Position numbers and translations under genes: made by a program | Assembly (NCBI GenBank): GCA_023391005.1 | Contig: JAEWBS010000132.1 | Coordinates: 1-41,989 of the forward strand | Length of the DNA stretch: 41,989 nucleotides | Origin: Bacillota bacterium | GTDB lineage: Bacteria > Bacillota > Clostridia > Oscillospirales > Ruminococcaceae | Direction: 5' to 3' | Shown: positions 24,605-32,991 of the stretch, in pieces | Numbering within the stretch: position 1 is the first letter of the stretch | Layout: the number at the start of each line of letters is the position of its first letter | The notes under the pieces: generated by a model | The model's input: the letters and a program-made list of their open reading frames with translations, nothing else | Database searches by the model: none | What the model was told of the DNA's origin: nothing

Positions 24605-25215
24605 TGGCAAAGAAGATTTTGACAACGCCGATCAAGTCCGAGGATCTTGAGGGGATCAAGGTTGGCGATATCATCTACCTCAACGGCCATATCGTCACCT
24701 GCCGCGACGTGGCGCACCGCCGCCTGATTGAGCAGAAGCGCGAGCTGCCGGTAAATCTTGAGGGCGGCGCGATCTTCCACGCGGGCCCGATTGTGCGCCC
24801 GCTCGAGAACGACAAATTCGAGATGGTTTCGGTTGGCCCCACCACCTCAATGCGCATGGAGAAGTTTGAGAAGGAATTTGTCGCGCAGACCGGCGTTAAG
24901 CTGATTGTCGGCAAAGGCGGCATGGGCCCCAACACCGAGGCGGCCTGTAAGGAACATAAGGCGCTGCACGTCGTGTTCCCGGCCGGATGCGCCGTGCTGG
25001 CGGCCACGCAGGTCGAGGAGATCGAGCGCGCCGAGTGGCGCGATCTGGGCATGCCCGAGACGCTATGGGTCTGCCGCGTCAAGGAATTCGGCCCGCTGAT
25101 CGTCTCGATCGACGCCGAGGGCAACAACCTGTTCGAGGCGAACAAGGTCATCTTTAATCAGCGCAAGGATGCGGTGTATGAGGAGATTGCCTCTCAGGTA
25201 AGCTTTATTAAGTAA
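24604..25215 (+). CDS. ttdB: L(+)-tartrate dehydratase, beta subunit
   Basis: A 203-aa partner of TtdA, close to the E. coli length of 201. KKILTTPIKSEDLEGIKVGD, TCRDVAHRRLIE, IFHAGPIV and VSVGPTTSMRME are nearly identical to TtdB, as is FPAGCAVLAATQVEEIE. It supplies the swivelling domain that completes the active site. Translation is coupled to ttdA. A strong terminator follows its stop. Confidence 0.92.
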   Translation: MAKKILTTPIKSEDLEGIKVGDIIYLNGHIVTCRDVAHRRLIEQKRELPVNLEGGAIFHAGPIVRPLENDKFEMVSVGPTTSMRMEKFEKEFVAQTGVKLIVGKGGMGPNTEAACKEHKALHVVFPAGCAVLAATQVEEIERAEWRDLGMPETLWVCRVKEFGPLIVSIDAEGNNLFEANKVIFNQRKDAVYEEIASQVSFIK

Positions 25216-25226
25216 TCAATCCCATA

Positions 25227-25267
25227 AAAAAACATGCCGCTTATTTTAAAAATAAGCGGCATGTTTT
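25227..25267 (+). terminator. Terminator of the tartrate operon
   Basis: A perfect 18-bp stem (AACATGCCGCTTATTTT and complement) ends in TTTT just after ttdB. Confidence 0.8.
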
Positions 25268-25353
25268 ATCGATGTTGTAATCACCGTTTCTCTATTTTAG
25301 GCCATGATTCTGCTGTTCCAACGGGTTGCAAATTAGTCATCCCCCAGCGCCCT

Positions 25354-25431
25354 TTAGCGCTCTTGGTGCTCATAGGCTAAGAAGGCCTCTAATACAATAG
25401 GCGCGGTATTTTTTAGTATGTCACATATAGG
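25354..25431 (-). pseudogene. Possible fragment of a tyrosine recombinase N-terminus
   Basis: The minus strand reads CDILKNTAPIVLEAFLAY, then EHQER and a stop. This resembles the first helix of XerC/D-like integrases (APxVIxxFLxY). There is no start or downstream continuation, and the call is tentative. The rest of 25268-25434 holds nothing I recognise. Confidence 0.18.
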
Positions 25432-25434
25432 CCC

Positions 25435-25483
25435 AAAACCCCGTTTCAAGGAGGCGTAACCGGCTCTCCCAAAACGGGGTTTT
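25435..25483. terminator. Hairpin between the converging tartrate and symporter operons
   Basis: AAAACCCCGTTT and its complement AAACGGGGTTTT are separated by 25 nt; four T follow on either strand. It probably ends the minus-strand hydro-lyase/symporter operon. Confidence 0.5.
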
Positions 25484-25536
25484 GTTATCGTGCTTTCCCG
25501 ATATAATAAGAGGGGCTCATGGGTTCATGCAACGTG

Positions 25537-26790
25537 TTAATCCAGCTCGGATCTTCCCTGCGGAATCGCGGGAACCAAATCCATCTCGCCGCTGGTTTTA
25601 GCGACGATGACAGCGGTCGCGGCGTCACCGAGGATATTCGGAATGACGCGCGCCATGTTAAGAATGCGGTCGATACCGGCAAGCAGTCCGACGGCTTCTA
25701 ATGGAAGGTTAACGGAGGTCAGGACGATGGTGAGCATGACTAACCCCGAGCCGGGAACGCCCGCCGTACCAATCGATGCCAGCGTGGCCGACAGCATAAT
25801 TAAAACAAGCTGTGTTGTTGTCAGCTCAATGCCATAAATCTGCGCTGTAAAAACAACGGCAATGGCCTCATAAATGGCGGTTCCATTCATGTTCATAACA
25901 GAGCCGAAGGGGACAACGAAGTTGGCCACCTTCTCGCTGACGCCCAAGCGCTTGGTGCCGGCCAGCGTCAGCGGAATGGTCGCCACACTGCTGCAGGTGG
26001 CAAAAATGAACAGCGCCGCCTCCTTCATTTCCTTAAAAAACTTGATCGGGCTGCAGCCGCCAATCATACCGGCCATAACGACGCCCTGCGCCAAGATTGT
26101 AAACAGCGCGCATGCCAGATACATTGCGACGATGGTCTTGCCATAAGGCAGCAAAATGCCGATGCCATTTTTACCGACTACATTCGCCATGAGTCCCATG
26201 ACGCCGATGGGGGTAAATTCCAGCACAATATTTGTGATCTCCTTTACCACGTCGCCACAGCCACGGAAGAAGTCTAGAACAGGCTTGCCCTTATCGCCAA
26301 GCTTTGTAAGCGCAAAACCGAATATAAGCGCGAAGAAAATAATTTGCAGCAGATTTGCTTCGCTCAGAGAAGCGAAAGGATTGCTTGGAATGATGTTAAT
26401 AAGCGTGTTCAATGCGGATGGAATGACGATATCACTGGATTTGGCCGCCATCTCCACATTGAGCGTTACGCCGGTGCCGACATTGAACAGATAGGCAAAA
26501 GATAGGCCAACAGCAACGGCGACAGCAGTTGATACGATAAAAATAACGACTGTTTTGATGCCGATCTTACCGAGGGTTTTATAGTCCCCCACATCGGCTG
26601 CCGCACAGATGAGCAGGCACAGCACAAGCGGCGCGACCACCATATTCAGCAGGCGAACCAGAATCGTTCCGAGAAAGTTAATTGCAGAAGCCTGCGGTCC
26701 AAAAATCAGACCGATGGCAATACCAAGCGCAAAGCCGATCATCACCCGAATAAACAAACTGAGTTTTTTCCAAGCTTTGAGAATCCCCAT
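25537..26790 (-). CDS. Dicarboxylate/amino acid:cation symporter (DAACS, GltP/DctA family)
   Basis: A 417-aa secondary transporter taking up dicarboxylates or acidic amino acids with protons or sodium. The family's hallmark segments are present: the serine-rich reentrant loop FATCSSVATIPLTL, NMNGTAIYEAIAVVFTAQ (NMDGT-like) and the second loop with TAGVPGSGLVMLTIVL, then RILNMARVIPNILGDAATAVIVAK. The start is ATG 26790 after AGAGGAGA. It is the third gene of an operon with a fumarase-type hydro-lyase (15-nt gap), so malate, fumarate or a tartrate isomer is the likely cargo. Confidence 0.9.
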   Translation of the reverse strand: MGILKAWKKLSLFIRVMIGFALGIAIGLIFGPQASAINFLGTILVRLLNMVVAPLVLCLLICAAADVGDYKTLGKIGIKTVVIFIVSTAVAVAVGLSFAYLFNVGTGVTLNVEMAAKSSDIVIPSALNTLINIIPSNPFASLSEANLLQIIFFALIFGFALTKLGDKGKPVLDFFRGCGDVVKEITNIVLEFTPIGVMGLMANVVGKNGIGILLPYGKTIVAMYLACALFTILAQGVVMAGMIGGCSPIKFFKEMKEAALFIFATCSSVATIPLTLAGTKRLGVSEKVANFVVPFGSVMNMNGTAIYEAIAVVFTAQIYGIELTTTQLVLIMLSATLASIGTAGVPGSGLVMLTIVLTSVNLPLEAVGLLAGIDRILNMARVIPNILGDAATAVIVAKTSGEMDLVPAIPQGRSELD

Positions 26791-26804
26791 AACACTTTCT
26801 CCTC

Positions 26805-27365
26805 TCAGCGTCTATATTTCGCTATTTCTTCTGTTTGGAACACGCGGCCCTTGGTGTCAATGCCGACGATTAAGCGCAGCTTTTCGACCCCCAGCCGTTT
26901 AATCGATTCTGTGCCTAAGTCCTCATAGGCGACCACGTCGCAGGTTTTAACTTGATTCGAGATCATGGCCGACGCGCCGCCAATGCTGAGCAGGTACACG
27001 CCGCCATACTTTTTACATAGCTCGGGGACAAAATCGGAACGGTCGCCCTTACCGATCATGCCGAGCATTCCGAGTTGGAAGGTCATCTCCACAAAGCTGT
27101 CCATCCGCATGCTGGTCGTGGGGGCGATCGATCCCATGGTTCGGCCGGGCTTGGTCGGGCAGGGGCCGGCGTAAAAGATAAACTGATCTTTGAAATCGAT
27201 CGGCTGGGGTTTACCCTCGGCTAACGCCGTTTGCATCCGCTTATGGGCGGCGTCGCGGGCGGTGAAAATAGTACCGGTCAGTTCCAGAACATCTCCGATG
27301 TTTAATTCCTTGATATCATCCTTGGTTAAAGGGGTCTGCAACTGAATGATTTTGTTCATGCTCAT
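26805..27365 (-). CDS. Class I fumarase/tartrate-dehydratase-type hydro-lyase, beta subunit
   Basis: A 186-aa protein starting at ATG 27365 behind AGGAGGGG, ten bases after the alpha subunit's stop; a longer frame would reach into the alpha gene. It has the beta-domain marks LQTPLTKDDIKELNIGDVL, RDAAHKRM, FYAGPCPTKPG and APTTSMRMDSF. It completes the Fe-S hydratase. Sequence type is closer to two-subunit fumarate hydratase than to TtdB. Confidence 0.88.
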   Translation of the reverse strand: MSMNKIIQLQTPLTKDDIKELNIGDVLELTGTIFTARDAAHKRMQTALAEGKPQPIDFKDQFIFYAGPCPTKPGRTMGSIAPTTSMRMDSFVEMTFQLGMLGMIGKGDRSDFVPELCKKYGGVYLLSIGGASAMISNQVKTCDVVAYEDLGTESIKRLGVEKLRLIVGIDTKGRVFQTEEIAKYRR

Positions 27366-27375
27366 GATTCCCCTC

Positions 27376-28221
27376 CTATATTTCAGCCGAGGCATATCGG
27401 CTGGCATGACATTGCAGATTGACCGCAACCGGCAGCGCCGTTATATGGCAGGGAAAATAGTCGATATGTACGTCTAAAGCTGTGATTCTGCCGCCCATTC
27501 CCAGAGGGCCAATGCCAAGGTTGTTGATACGCGTCAACAGCTCTTCTTCCATTCTGGCATAGTGCGGGACGGGGTTGCGTTCCCCGATGGGGCGAAGCAG
27601 CGCTTTTTTGGCAAGCCATGCGCATTTGTCCATGGTGCCGCCAACGCCGACGCCGACGATAATCGGCGGGCAGGTCTTGCCTCCGGCCTCTTCCACCGTC
27701 TTCATGATGAAATTTTTGACCCCTTCTTCGCCTTCGGCCGGAACCAACGTGGTAAAAGCACCCATGTTTTCGCTGCCGCCGCCTTTAGGCATAACGGTGA
27801 TGTGTACCTTGTCGCCGGGTACAATCTCAGGATGGAATACACAGGGCGTATTGTCGCCGGTGTTCACCCGGTCGAGCGGGTCGCGCACCATCGACTTGCG
27901 CAGAAAGCCTTCTTCATACCCTTTGCGTACCCCTTCGTTGACAGCCTCAAACAAGGGGATGCCCGACCATGAAATCTCCTGCCCGATTTCCATAACGACA
28001 ACAGCCGTTCCCGTATCGTGGCAGCAGGCGATCTGCTCCTGCTTGGCGTATTCAGCGTTTTTGATCAGCAGGTCCAAGGTGTCTTTGCCGTACGGGGACT
28101 CCTCTTTTATGTACGCATCTTTTAAGGCGCACATAAAATTGTCGTTGAGCTCATAGCAGGCCTTCTTACAAAGCTGTGCAATGACCGGGACGACTTCTCT
28201 TGTATCCATATTTCTTGCCAT
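27376..28221 (-). CDS. Class I fumarase-type Fe-S hydro-lyase, alpha subunit
   Basis: A 281-aa protein that probably interconverts fumarate and L-malate with a 4Fe-4S cluster. It has ACCHDTG (Cys67), MVRDPLDRVNTGDNTP, MPKGGGSENMGA, TCPPIIVGVGVGGTMDKCAWLAKKAL and a last cysteine in NLQCHASR. GGGSENMG is the fumarase-type version, where TtdA has GGGCTLPG. It is the first gene of an alpha-beta-symporter operon, divergent from a LysR gene. The true substrate could be a tartrate isomer or methylated dicarboxylate. Confidence 0.87.
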   Translation of the reverse strand: MARNMDTREVVPVIAQLCKKACYELNDNFMCALKDAYIKEESPYGKDTLDLLIKNAEYAKQEQIACCHDTGTAVVVMEIGQEISWSGIPLFEAVNEGVRKGYEEGFLRKSMVRDPLDRVNTGDNTPCVFHPEIVPGDKVHITVMPKGGGSENMGAFTTLVPAEGEEGVKNFIMKTVEEAGGKTCPPIIVGVGVGGTMDKCAWLAKKALLRPIGERNPVPHYARMEEELLTRINNLGIGPLGMGGRITALDVHIDYFPCHITALPVAVNLQCHASRYASAEI

Positions 28222-28332
28222 GGTTTTCCTCCCTCGATCTCAAGATTTTTCGCACAACCGAACAATGTAAAGAGCTGACTGGCGCTGTTTTAACGAACAA
28301 GCAATATAGCCTAAATTTCTTCACATTTTCGC

Positions 28333-28369
28333 TTGACTTCATTATATTTAATCGATAATATAAAATCAA
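28333..28369. promoter_or_regulatory. Overlapping divergent promoters with a LysR-type dyad
   Basis: Rightwards, TTGACT-N17-TAATAT (28333-28361) serves the LysR gene. Leftwards, TTGATT-N17-TATAAT (28369-28341) serves the hydro-lyase operon. A dyad TTATATT-N8-AATATAA (28342-28363) lies across both, so one bound regulator could control both directions. Confidence 0.65.
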
Positions 28370-28423
28370 ATATATGAAAAATATAATGGTATAAATGTAA
28401 TTTATAAAGTTGAGTGTGACAAT

Positions 28424-29368
28424 ATGGAACAAGAAATGGCATATGTCTATACCGTCTATCAGGAAGGTTCCGTGTCGAAGGCCGCCGAAAAACTGTTTAT
28501 ATCACAACCCGCGTTAAGCATTGCAATCCGAAGAGTGGAGAGCAGGCTGAATTCCGTGCTGTTTGATCGAAGCCAATACCCGCTGAAGCTGACAAACGTC
28601 GGGGAACTCTATATTCAAAAATATCACGAAATCAAGCTGCTGGAAAAAGAGCTAGCCAGCCAAATTAACGACATTCATGAATTGAATCAGGGGGAGCTGG
28701 TCATCGGCGGCACCCATTTCATTTTGTCTTATGTGCTGGCGCCGGTTTTATCCGCGTTCTCCAGCCGATACCCCAATATTGTAATCCGCTTATACGAATG
28801 CAGCTCCAGCCAGCTGGAATCTTTGCTCACTAACGGAAATATCGATTTATGTTTAAAGTGTGACAATTGCACCGCGCCCTCTATGGTACCGATTGATGAT
28901 GCTTTCCGAGATCATCTGCTCATGGCAGTGCCAAAAGCCTACGTGCAAGAATTTAATCTTCCGGATGTCTGGCTGACGCTGGATATGGTAAAAAACAATA
29001 TGCACCTTAACGGGCAAACGCCCTGCATTGATATTCAGCATTTAGCAAAGCTGCCCTATCTGGTTTTGACAGCCGGCAACAATTTGCGGGAGCGATTCAT
29101 AGAATTATTTGACCACAGCGGTATTAAGCCAAATATAAAAATGCAGATTGAGCAAATAGCGACCGCATACCATTTGGCGGATAACGGCATGGGGGCCACC
29201 CTTACAAGCGAAATGATCATCAAAAACAACACATGCCATAATCTAGTTTTCTATTTGATCGATTCACCTTTGATGATTCGAGATTTTAAAGTCATCGGCA
29301 GGCATAAACGTTATATCTCTAATGCAAACGCCAAATTTATTCAGATGCTGAAGGAACATTATTTCTGA
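28424..29368 (+). CDS. LysR family transcriptional regulator
   Basis: A 314-aa regulator with the N-terminal HTH (GSVSKAAEKLFISQPALSIAIRRVE) and a two-lobed effector domain with LVIGGTHFILSYVLAPVLSAF. It is divergent from the hydro-lyase/symporter operon and shares its promoter region, the classical arrangement for a LysR activator sensing a substrate of that operon, probably a C4-dicarboxylate. The ribosome site is poor (no AGGAGG), so the gene may be weakly translated. Confidence 0.9.
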   Translation: MEQEMAYVYTVYQEGSVSKAAEKLFISQPALSIAIRRVESRLNSVLFDRSQYPLKLTNVGELYIQKYHEIKLLEKELASQINDIHELNQGELVIGGTHFILSYVLAPVLSAFSSRYPNIVIRLYECSSSQLESLLTNGNIDLCLKCDNCTAPSMVPIDDAFRDHLLMAVPKAYVQEFNLPDVWLTLDMVKNNMHLNGQTPCIDIQHLAKLPYLVLTAGNNLRERFIELFDHSGIKPNIKMQIEQIATAYHLADNGMGATLTSEMIIKNNTCHNLVFYLIDSPLMIRDFKVIGRHKRYISNANAKFIQMLKEHYF

Positions 29369-29492
29369 CAAAAAGCGCCCCGTGTCGCAGTACGTATTTC
29401 TCAGGCTCGGTATCATCAAGCTTAGCTAGGAAAACCCCCTCTTTGTGTACAACAAACGCCTCTACTGGAGAAATAATACGCAAAATGCGCAT
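29337..29492 (-). CDS. Small unrecognised ORF (51 aa), antisense to the LysR 3' end
   Basis: The minus strand encodes a protein-like peptide starting MRILRIISPVEAFVV and containing AKLDDTEPEKYVLRHG. Its ATG lies inside the terminator hairpin and there is only a weak AAGGG upstream. It overlaps the LysR gene tail by 32 nt. It may be a genuine small protein or a remnant. I do not recognise it. Confidence 0.25.
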   Translation of the reverse strand: MRILRIISPVEAFVVHKEGVFLAKLDDTEPEKYVLRHGALFVRNNVPSASE

Positions 29493-29527
29493 TGATGGCC
29501 CTTAAAAGCCATTCAATGCGCATTTTT
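29482..29527. terminator. Terminator between converging LysR and aldolase genes
   Basis: AAAATGCGCATTG and its complement form a 13-bp stem extended by TGGC/GCCA, with six T after it on the plus strand and four on the minus, so it is probably bidirectional. Confidence 0.75.
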
Positions 29528-29596
29528 TATCGAACTATTTTATTAATTTGCCGGTCACAAATTCGTTTTGTAGAGCCCTTCAAACCGCAGCAGATT

Positions 29597-30493
29597 CTAC
29601 AGCAGACCGGCTTTACGAATTTCGTCTGTCATAAACGCCAAGACGGCCCCCTGCGAGGGCAGGTTCGGCTTATAGGGCAGGCCGACGTCAAGGCCGACGA
29701 TATTCGCCATATCCTTCGTCGCGACCGGGAAGCTGGCCTTATCCATGCTCATGCGCACCGGGTTGAGCCGGTACTGCGCTTCGAGCGAACCGCTGACGTC
29801 CCCTTCCACATACTTATTGTAGATAGAACAGACCAGCTCAGGGAAAACGTTGGCCATGGTGGCTACAGCGCCTGCGCCGCCGTGGACCAGCGCGCCGAAA
29901 ATCAGTGTGTCCTTGCCGCCGAACACCTTAAAGCCGAGGTGCCGGGTTTGACGGATAATCTCGCTGGTCAGCGTCATATCGCCGCTGGAGTCCTTCATGC
30001 CCACAATGTTCTCAACCTCCTCGGCCAGCCGCAGCACCAGACTGCTGCTCATGCTGTAAGCAACGCGGCCGGGGTTGTTATAAAGCAGCATCGGCGTTCC
30101 GGGAACAGAATTCGCAATGGCTTTAAAATGCTCATACAGCTCCTGCTCGGTGGGCTTGAGGAACATCGGCTGCAGCACCGAGATACCGTAGACACCGGCC
30201 TGTACCGCCATTTGCGCGAGCGCGATGCACTTTCTCGTCTTGATGGCGCCAATGCCCATGTAGACCGGCACGCGACCTCTGGTTTCGTCGAGAATAATCT
30301 TGAGCGCGCGCTCGGTCTCGTCGTCGTCAAGCATGTAGAATTCGCCGTTGCTGCCAAACGCCAGAATACCGTGCACGCCGCCGTCGATGACAAAGTTTAC
30401 CTGCTTGCGCAGCTTTGCCTCGTCAACACGCTCATTCTCATCAATTGGCGTAAGGATGGGGGGAATAACGCCTTTGATCAGTTCTGTGTTCAT
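29597..30493 (-). CDS. DHDPS/NAL-family lyase, probable 5-keto-4-deoxyglucarate aldolase
   Basis: A 298-aa class I (Schiff-base) lyase of the DapA superfamily, starting at ATG 30493 behind GGAGAG. FGSNGEF (46-52) is the pyruvate-binding loop, YNNPGR (138-143) carries the catalytic tyrosine and GMKDSSGD (165-172) the Schiff-base Lys167. Located directly after garD and garR, it is unlikely to be lysine-biosynthetic. A retro-aldol giving pyruvate and tartronate semialdehyde would feed GarR exactly, the role GarL has in E. coli. The alternative is a KdgD-type dehydratase forming 2-oxoglutarate semialdehyde, but then GarR would have no substrate here. Confidence 0.8.
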   Translation of the reverse strand: MNTELIKGVIPPILTPIDENERVDEAKLRKQVNFVIDGGVHGILAFGSNGEFYMLDDDETERALKIILDETRGRVPVYMGIGAIKTRKCIALAQMAVQAGVYGISVLQPMFLKPTEQELYEHFKAIANSVPGTPMLLYNNPGRVAYSMSSSLVLRLAEEVENIVGMKDSSGDMTLTSEIIRQTRHLGFKVFGGKDTLIFGALVHGGAGAVATMANVFPELVCSIYNKYVEGDVSGSLEAQYRLNPVRMSMDKASFPVATKDMANIVGLDVGLPYKPNLPSQGAVLAFMTDEIRKAGLL

Positions 30494-30506
30494 GTTGTCA
30501 CTCTCC

Positions 30507-31391
30507 TTATTTGCCGATTTTAGTTCCGGAAACCTTGGCGTAATACTTCGCAAGGGCGCTGTGGTCGTCCTGTCCGCAGCCGTCGGCGCGCAAGGTCTGC
30601 ATCATCTCCATAACAGCGGCCGTCAGAGGAAGCGGCGCGCCAACGCCGTGACCCGTGTCCAATGCGTTGGACAGGTCTTTGATGTGCAGATCAATCTTAA
30701 AACCGGGGTTAAAGTTGCCATCAATCATCATCGGGGCCTTGGCGTTCATAACGGTGGAACCGGCAAGGCCGCCCTTGATGGCGTCAAACACCAGATTGGG
30801 GTCTACCCCGGCCTTGCGCGCCAACGTAAAGGCCTCGGAAACAGCGGCGATGTTCAGCGCAACCACAATCTGGTTGGCCAGCTTTGTTGTGTTGCCCGCG
30901 CCGATCTCACCGCAGTGCACCGCGCTGGCACCCATACAGAGCAGAATGTCCTTCACGTTCTCGAACACAGCCTTGTTACCGCCGACCATGATCGAGAGGG
31001 TGCCGTCAATGGCCTTGGGCTCGCCGCCCGACACCGGCGCGTCAATCATCTGAACGCCCTTTTTGGCGCATTCCTTTTCAATCTCCTGAGAGGCCAGAGG
31101 GGCAATGGAGGACATATCAATGAGGATAGTACCCGCCTGAGCACCCTCGAGCACACCGCCCTCTCCGCAGACAGCCGCTTTCACATGGGGGGAGTTGGGC
31201 AGCATGGTGATAATAATGGGGCAATCCGCGGCAATCTGTGCTGAGGAAGCCCCGGCCTTTGCCCCGGCCGCCACCGCACTGTCGATATTCGACGGGGTGA
31301 TGTCATAAACAACCACTTCATAACCGGCCTTGAGCAGATTTTTGACCATGGGCTTACCCATGATTCCCAGTCCAATGAATCCAATCTTCAT
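30507..31391 (-). CDS. garR: Tartronate semialdehyde reductase (2-hydroxy-3-oxopropionate reductase)
   Basis: A 294-aa NAD(P)H-dependent beta-hydroxyacid dehydrogenase reducing tartronate semialdehyde to D-glycerate. It matches E. coli GarR closely from memory: MKIGFIGLGIMGKPMVKNLL at the nucleotide site, ITMLPNSPHVK, DAPVSGGEPKAIDGTLS (substrate loop), the catalytic Lys170 in GAGNTTKLANQ, and DTGHGVGAPLPLTAAVMEMM. The start follows AAGGGG. It lies between garD and the aldolase with gaps of 38 and 13 nt. Confidence 0.93.
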   Translation of the reverse strand: MKIGFIGLGIMGKPMVKNLLKAGYEVVVYDITPSNIDSAVAAGAKAGASSAQIAADCPIIITMLPNSPHVKAAVCGEGGVLEGAQAGTILIDMSSIAPLASQEIEKECAKKGVQMIDAPVSGGEPKAIDGTLSIMVGGNKAVFENVKDILLCMGASAVHCGEIGAGNTTKLANQIVVALNIAAVSEAFTLARKAGVDPNLVFDAIKGGLAGSTVMNAKAPMMIDGNFNPGFKIDLHIKDLSNALDTGHGVGAPLPLTAAVMEMMQTLRADGCGQDDHSALAKYYAKVSGTKIGK

Positions 31392-31429
31392 TTTTATTCC
31401 CCTTTTCTTGATGTCGTTGTTGTGGCCAA

Positions 31430-32959
31430 TCAGGTAATCGGCGCGGGATTAAAGACGCTTAAATCGTTATGGATGCGATAAAGCTCGGCGTAGGGCTTTT
31501 TGCGCCCGCTCGCCACATCGATAATTTCGTGGAAGAGCTGCGCACCCACCTCGGGAATGGTCATCTCGCCCGTGGCGATGGGACCTGCGTTGACGTCAAT
31601 CAAATCATCCCACTGCGCCTTCATTTCGTTTCTCGAGCAGACCTTGATAACAGGGGCTATTGCCAGACCATAGGGCGAACCGCGCCCGGTCATAAACACC
31701 TGAAGCCCAATGCCCGAAGCGAGCTGACAGGTGCCGCAGATGAAGTCGTTGGCGGGGGTGGCCGCATAAATCATCCCTTTTTTGCTGGGCTTTTCGCCCG
31801 GGGAGAGCACCTCGACGATCGGAGAGGTTCCCGACTTTGCAATTGAGCCCATCGCCTTTTCGACAATGTTGCTCAAGCCGCCTTTTTTATTGCCGGGCGT
31901 GGGGTTGGCACTGCGGTCGACCTCCGCTGTTTTCAGATAGTTGTCGTACCACTTCATCTCGGCGGCCAGCTTTTTGCCGACCTCTTCGTTGACGCAGCGC
32001 TGTGCCAGCAGATAAACGCCGTCGCGCACCTCGGTCACCTCTGAGAAGAGAATGGTTGCGCCGCCCTTGACGAGCATATCGGCCGCATAGCCCGCTGTGG
32101 TATTGGCGGCGACGCCGGAAAACGCGTCGCTTCCGCCGCACTGCAGGCCGACCATCAGGTCGGAGAGCGGCAGCGTTTCGCGCTTCCGCTCATTGAGCAC
32201 CTTGAGCTTGGCCTCCGCCATTTCCATCATGGCGTTTATCATGGCGTCAAAGCCCTTGTATTCCTGAAGGATGATGACATTTTCGGGATTATTATCCGCC
32301 GCGTCCAGTAATATTTCCATCGTGAGTTTCTCACAGCCGAGCCCGACGACCATCATCTGCCCGCCGAAATTCGGGTGCTTTGACAGATTGCGAAGCGAGC
32401 GAATCGGCACCTTTGCTTCCGGCGCGTTGATAGCGACGCCACAGCCGTAGGCGTGGTTAATCGGCACAATGTCGTCGACATTGGGGTATTTGGGCAGCAG
32501 CTCGGCGCGCATTTTAGCCACCGCGACATTGAGCACGCCGGTAACGCACTGCACCGTGGTGCTGATGCCCAAAATGTTGCGGGTACCGGCATAACCGCCG
32601 TTAGGATTGCGGTAACCCTCCCATGTGGACACGGGCGGGTCGGGCAGATCGGTCACCAGATTGGTGCCAAAAACCATTTCATCCACCGAGGGGGGCTCGG
32701 GGAGCACCAGCATTTTTTCGTTAATCCATTCGCCCTTTTGAATCGGATTAATCGCATAGCCCAGGGTGACGCCGTAACGGGTGATGGCGCCGCCAGCCGC
32801 AATATCTTCTAAAGCAATTTTATGTGCCTGCGGAATGTCCGTGACGGCACGGATGTCCTCCATAACCATCGTGCCGGCCAGAATATCCTGCACCGCGATG
32901 GCGACGTTATCCGCGTCCTTCATTTTTACGTATAAACGCTGCGGTTTGGTCTCGCTCAA
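31430..32959 (-). CDS. garD: Galactarate dehydratase
   Basis: A 509-aa UxaA/GarD family enzyme that dehydrates galactarate (possibly glucarate) to 5-keto-4-deoxy-D-glucarate. It begins at TTG 32959, nine bases after GGAG. An N-terminal SAF-like domain (to about 90) is followed by the GarD core, with FEGYRN-like WEGYRNPNGG, NHAYGCGVAINAPEA, VGLGCEKL, LQCGGSDAFSGVAAN, ILFSEVTEVRDGVY, DRSANPTPGNKKGGLSNIVEKAMGS and FICGTCQLASG. Similarity to E. coli GarD extends to the terminal VFNPAP. It is the second gene of the operon. Confidence 0.93.
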   Translation of the reverse strand: MSETKPQRLYVKMKDADNVAIAVQDILAGTMVMEDIRAVTDIPQAHKIALEDIAAGGAITRYGVTLGYAINPIQKGEWINEKMLVLPEPPSVDEMVFGTNLVTDLPDPPVSTWEGYRNPNGGYAGTRNILGISTTVQCVTGVLNVAVAKMRAELLPKYPNVDDIVPINHAYGCGVAINAPEAKVPIRSLRNLSKHPNFGGQMMVVGLGCEKLTMEILLDAADNNPENVIILQEYKGFDAMINAMMEMAEAKLKVLNERKRETLPLSDLMVGLQCGGSDAFSGVAANTTAGYAADMLVKGGATILFSEVTEVRDGVYLLAQRCVNEEVGKKLAAEMKWYDNYLKTAEVDRSANPTPGNKKGGLSNIVEKAMGSIAKSGTSPIVEVLSPGEKPSKKGMIYAATPANDFICGTCQLASGIGLQVFMTGRGSPYGLAIAPVIKVCSRNEMKAQWDDLIDVNAGPIATGEMTIPEVGAQLFHEIIDVASGRKKPYAELYRIHNDLSVFNPAPIT

Positions 32960-32991
32960 AATGACACACTCCTTTATCTAAATCTGAATCG

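Noticed and set aside
29492..30523. 343-codon plus-strand frame opposite the aldolase
   Set aside because: It is a codon-bias shadow with no recognisable family, overlapping a terminator and the whole aldolase gene.
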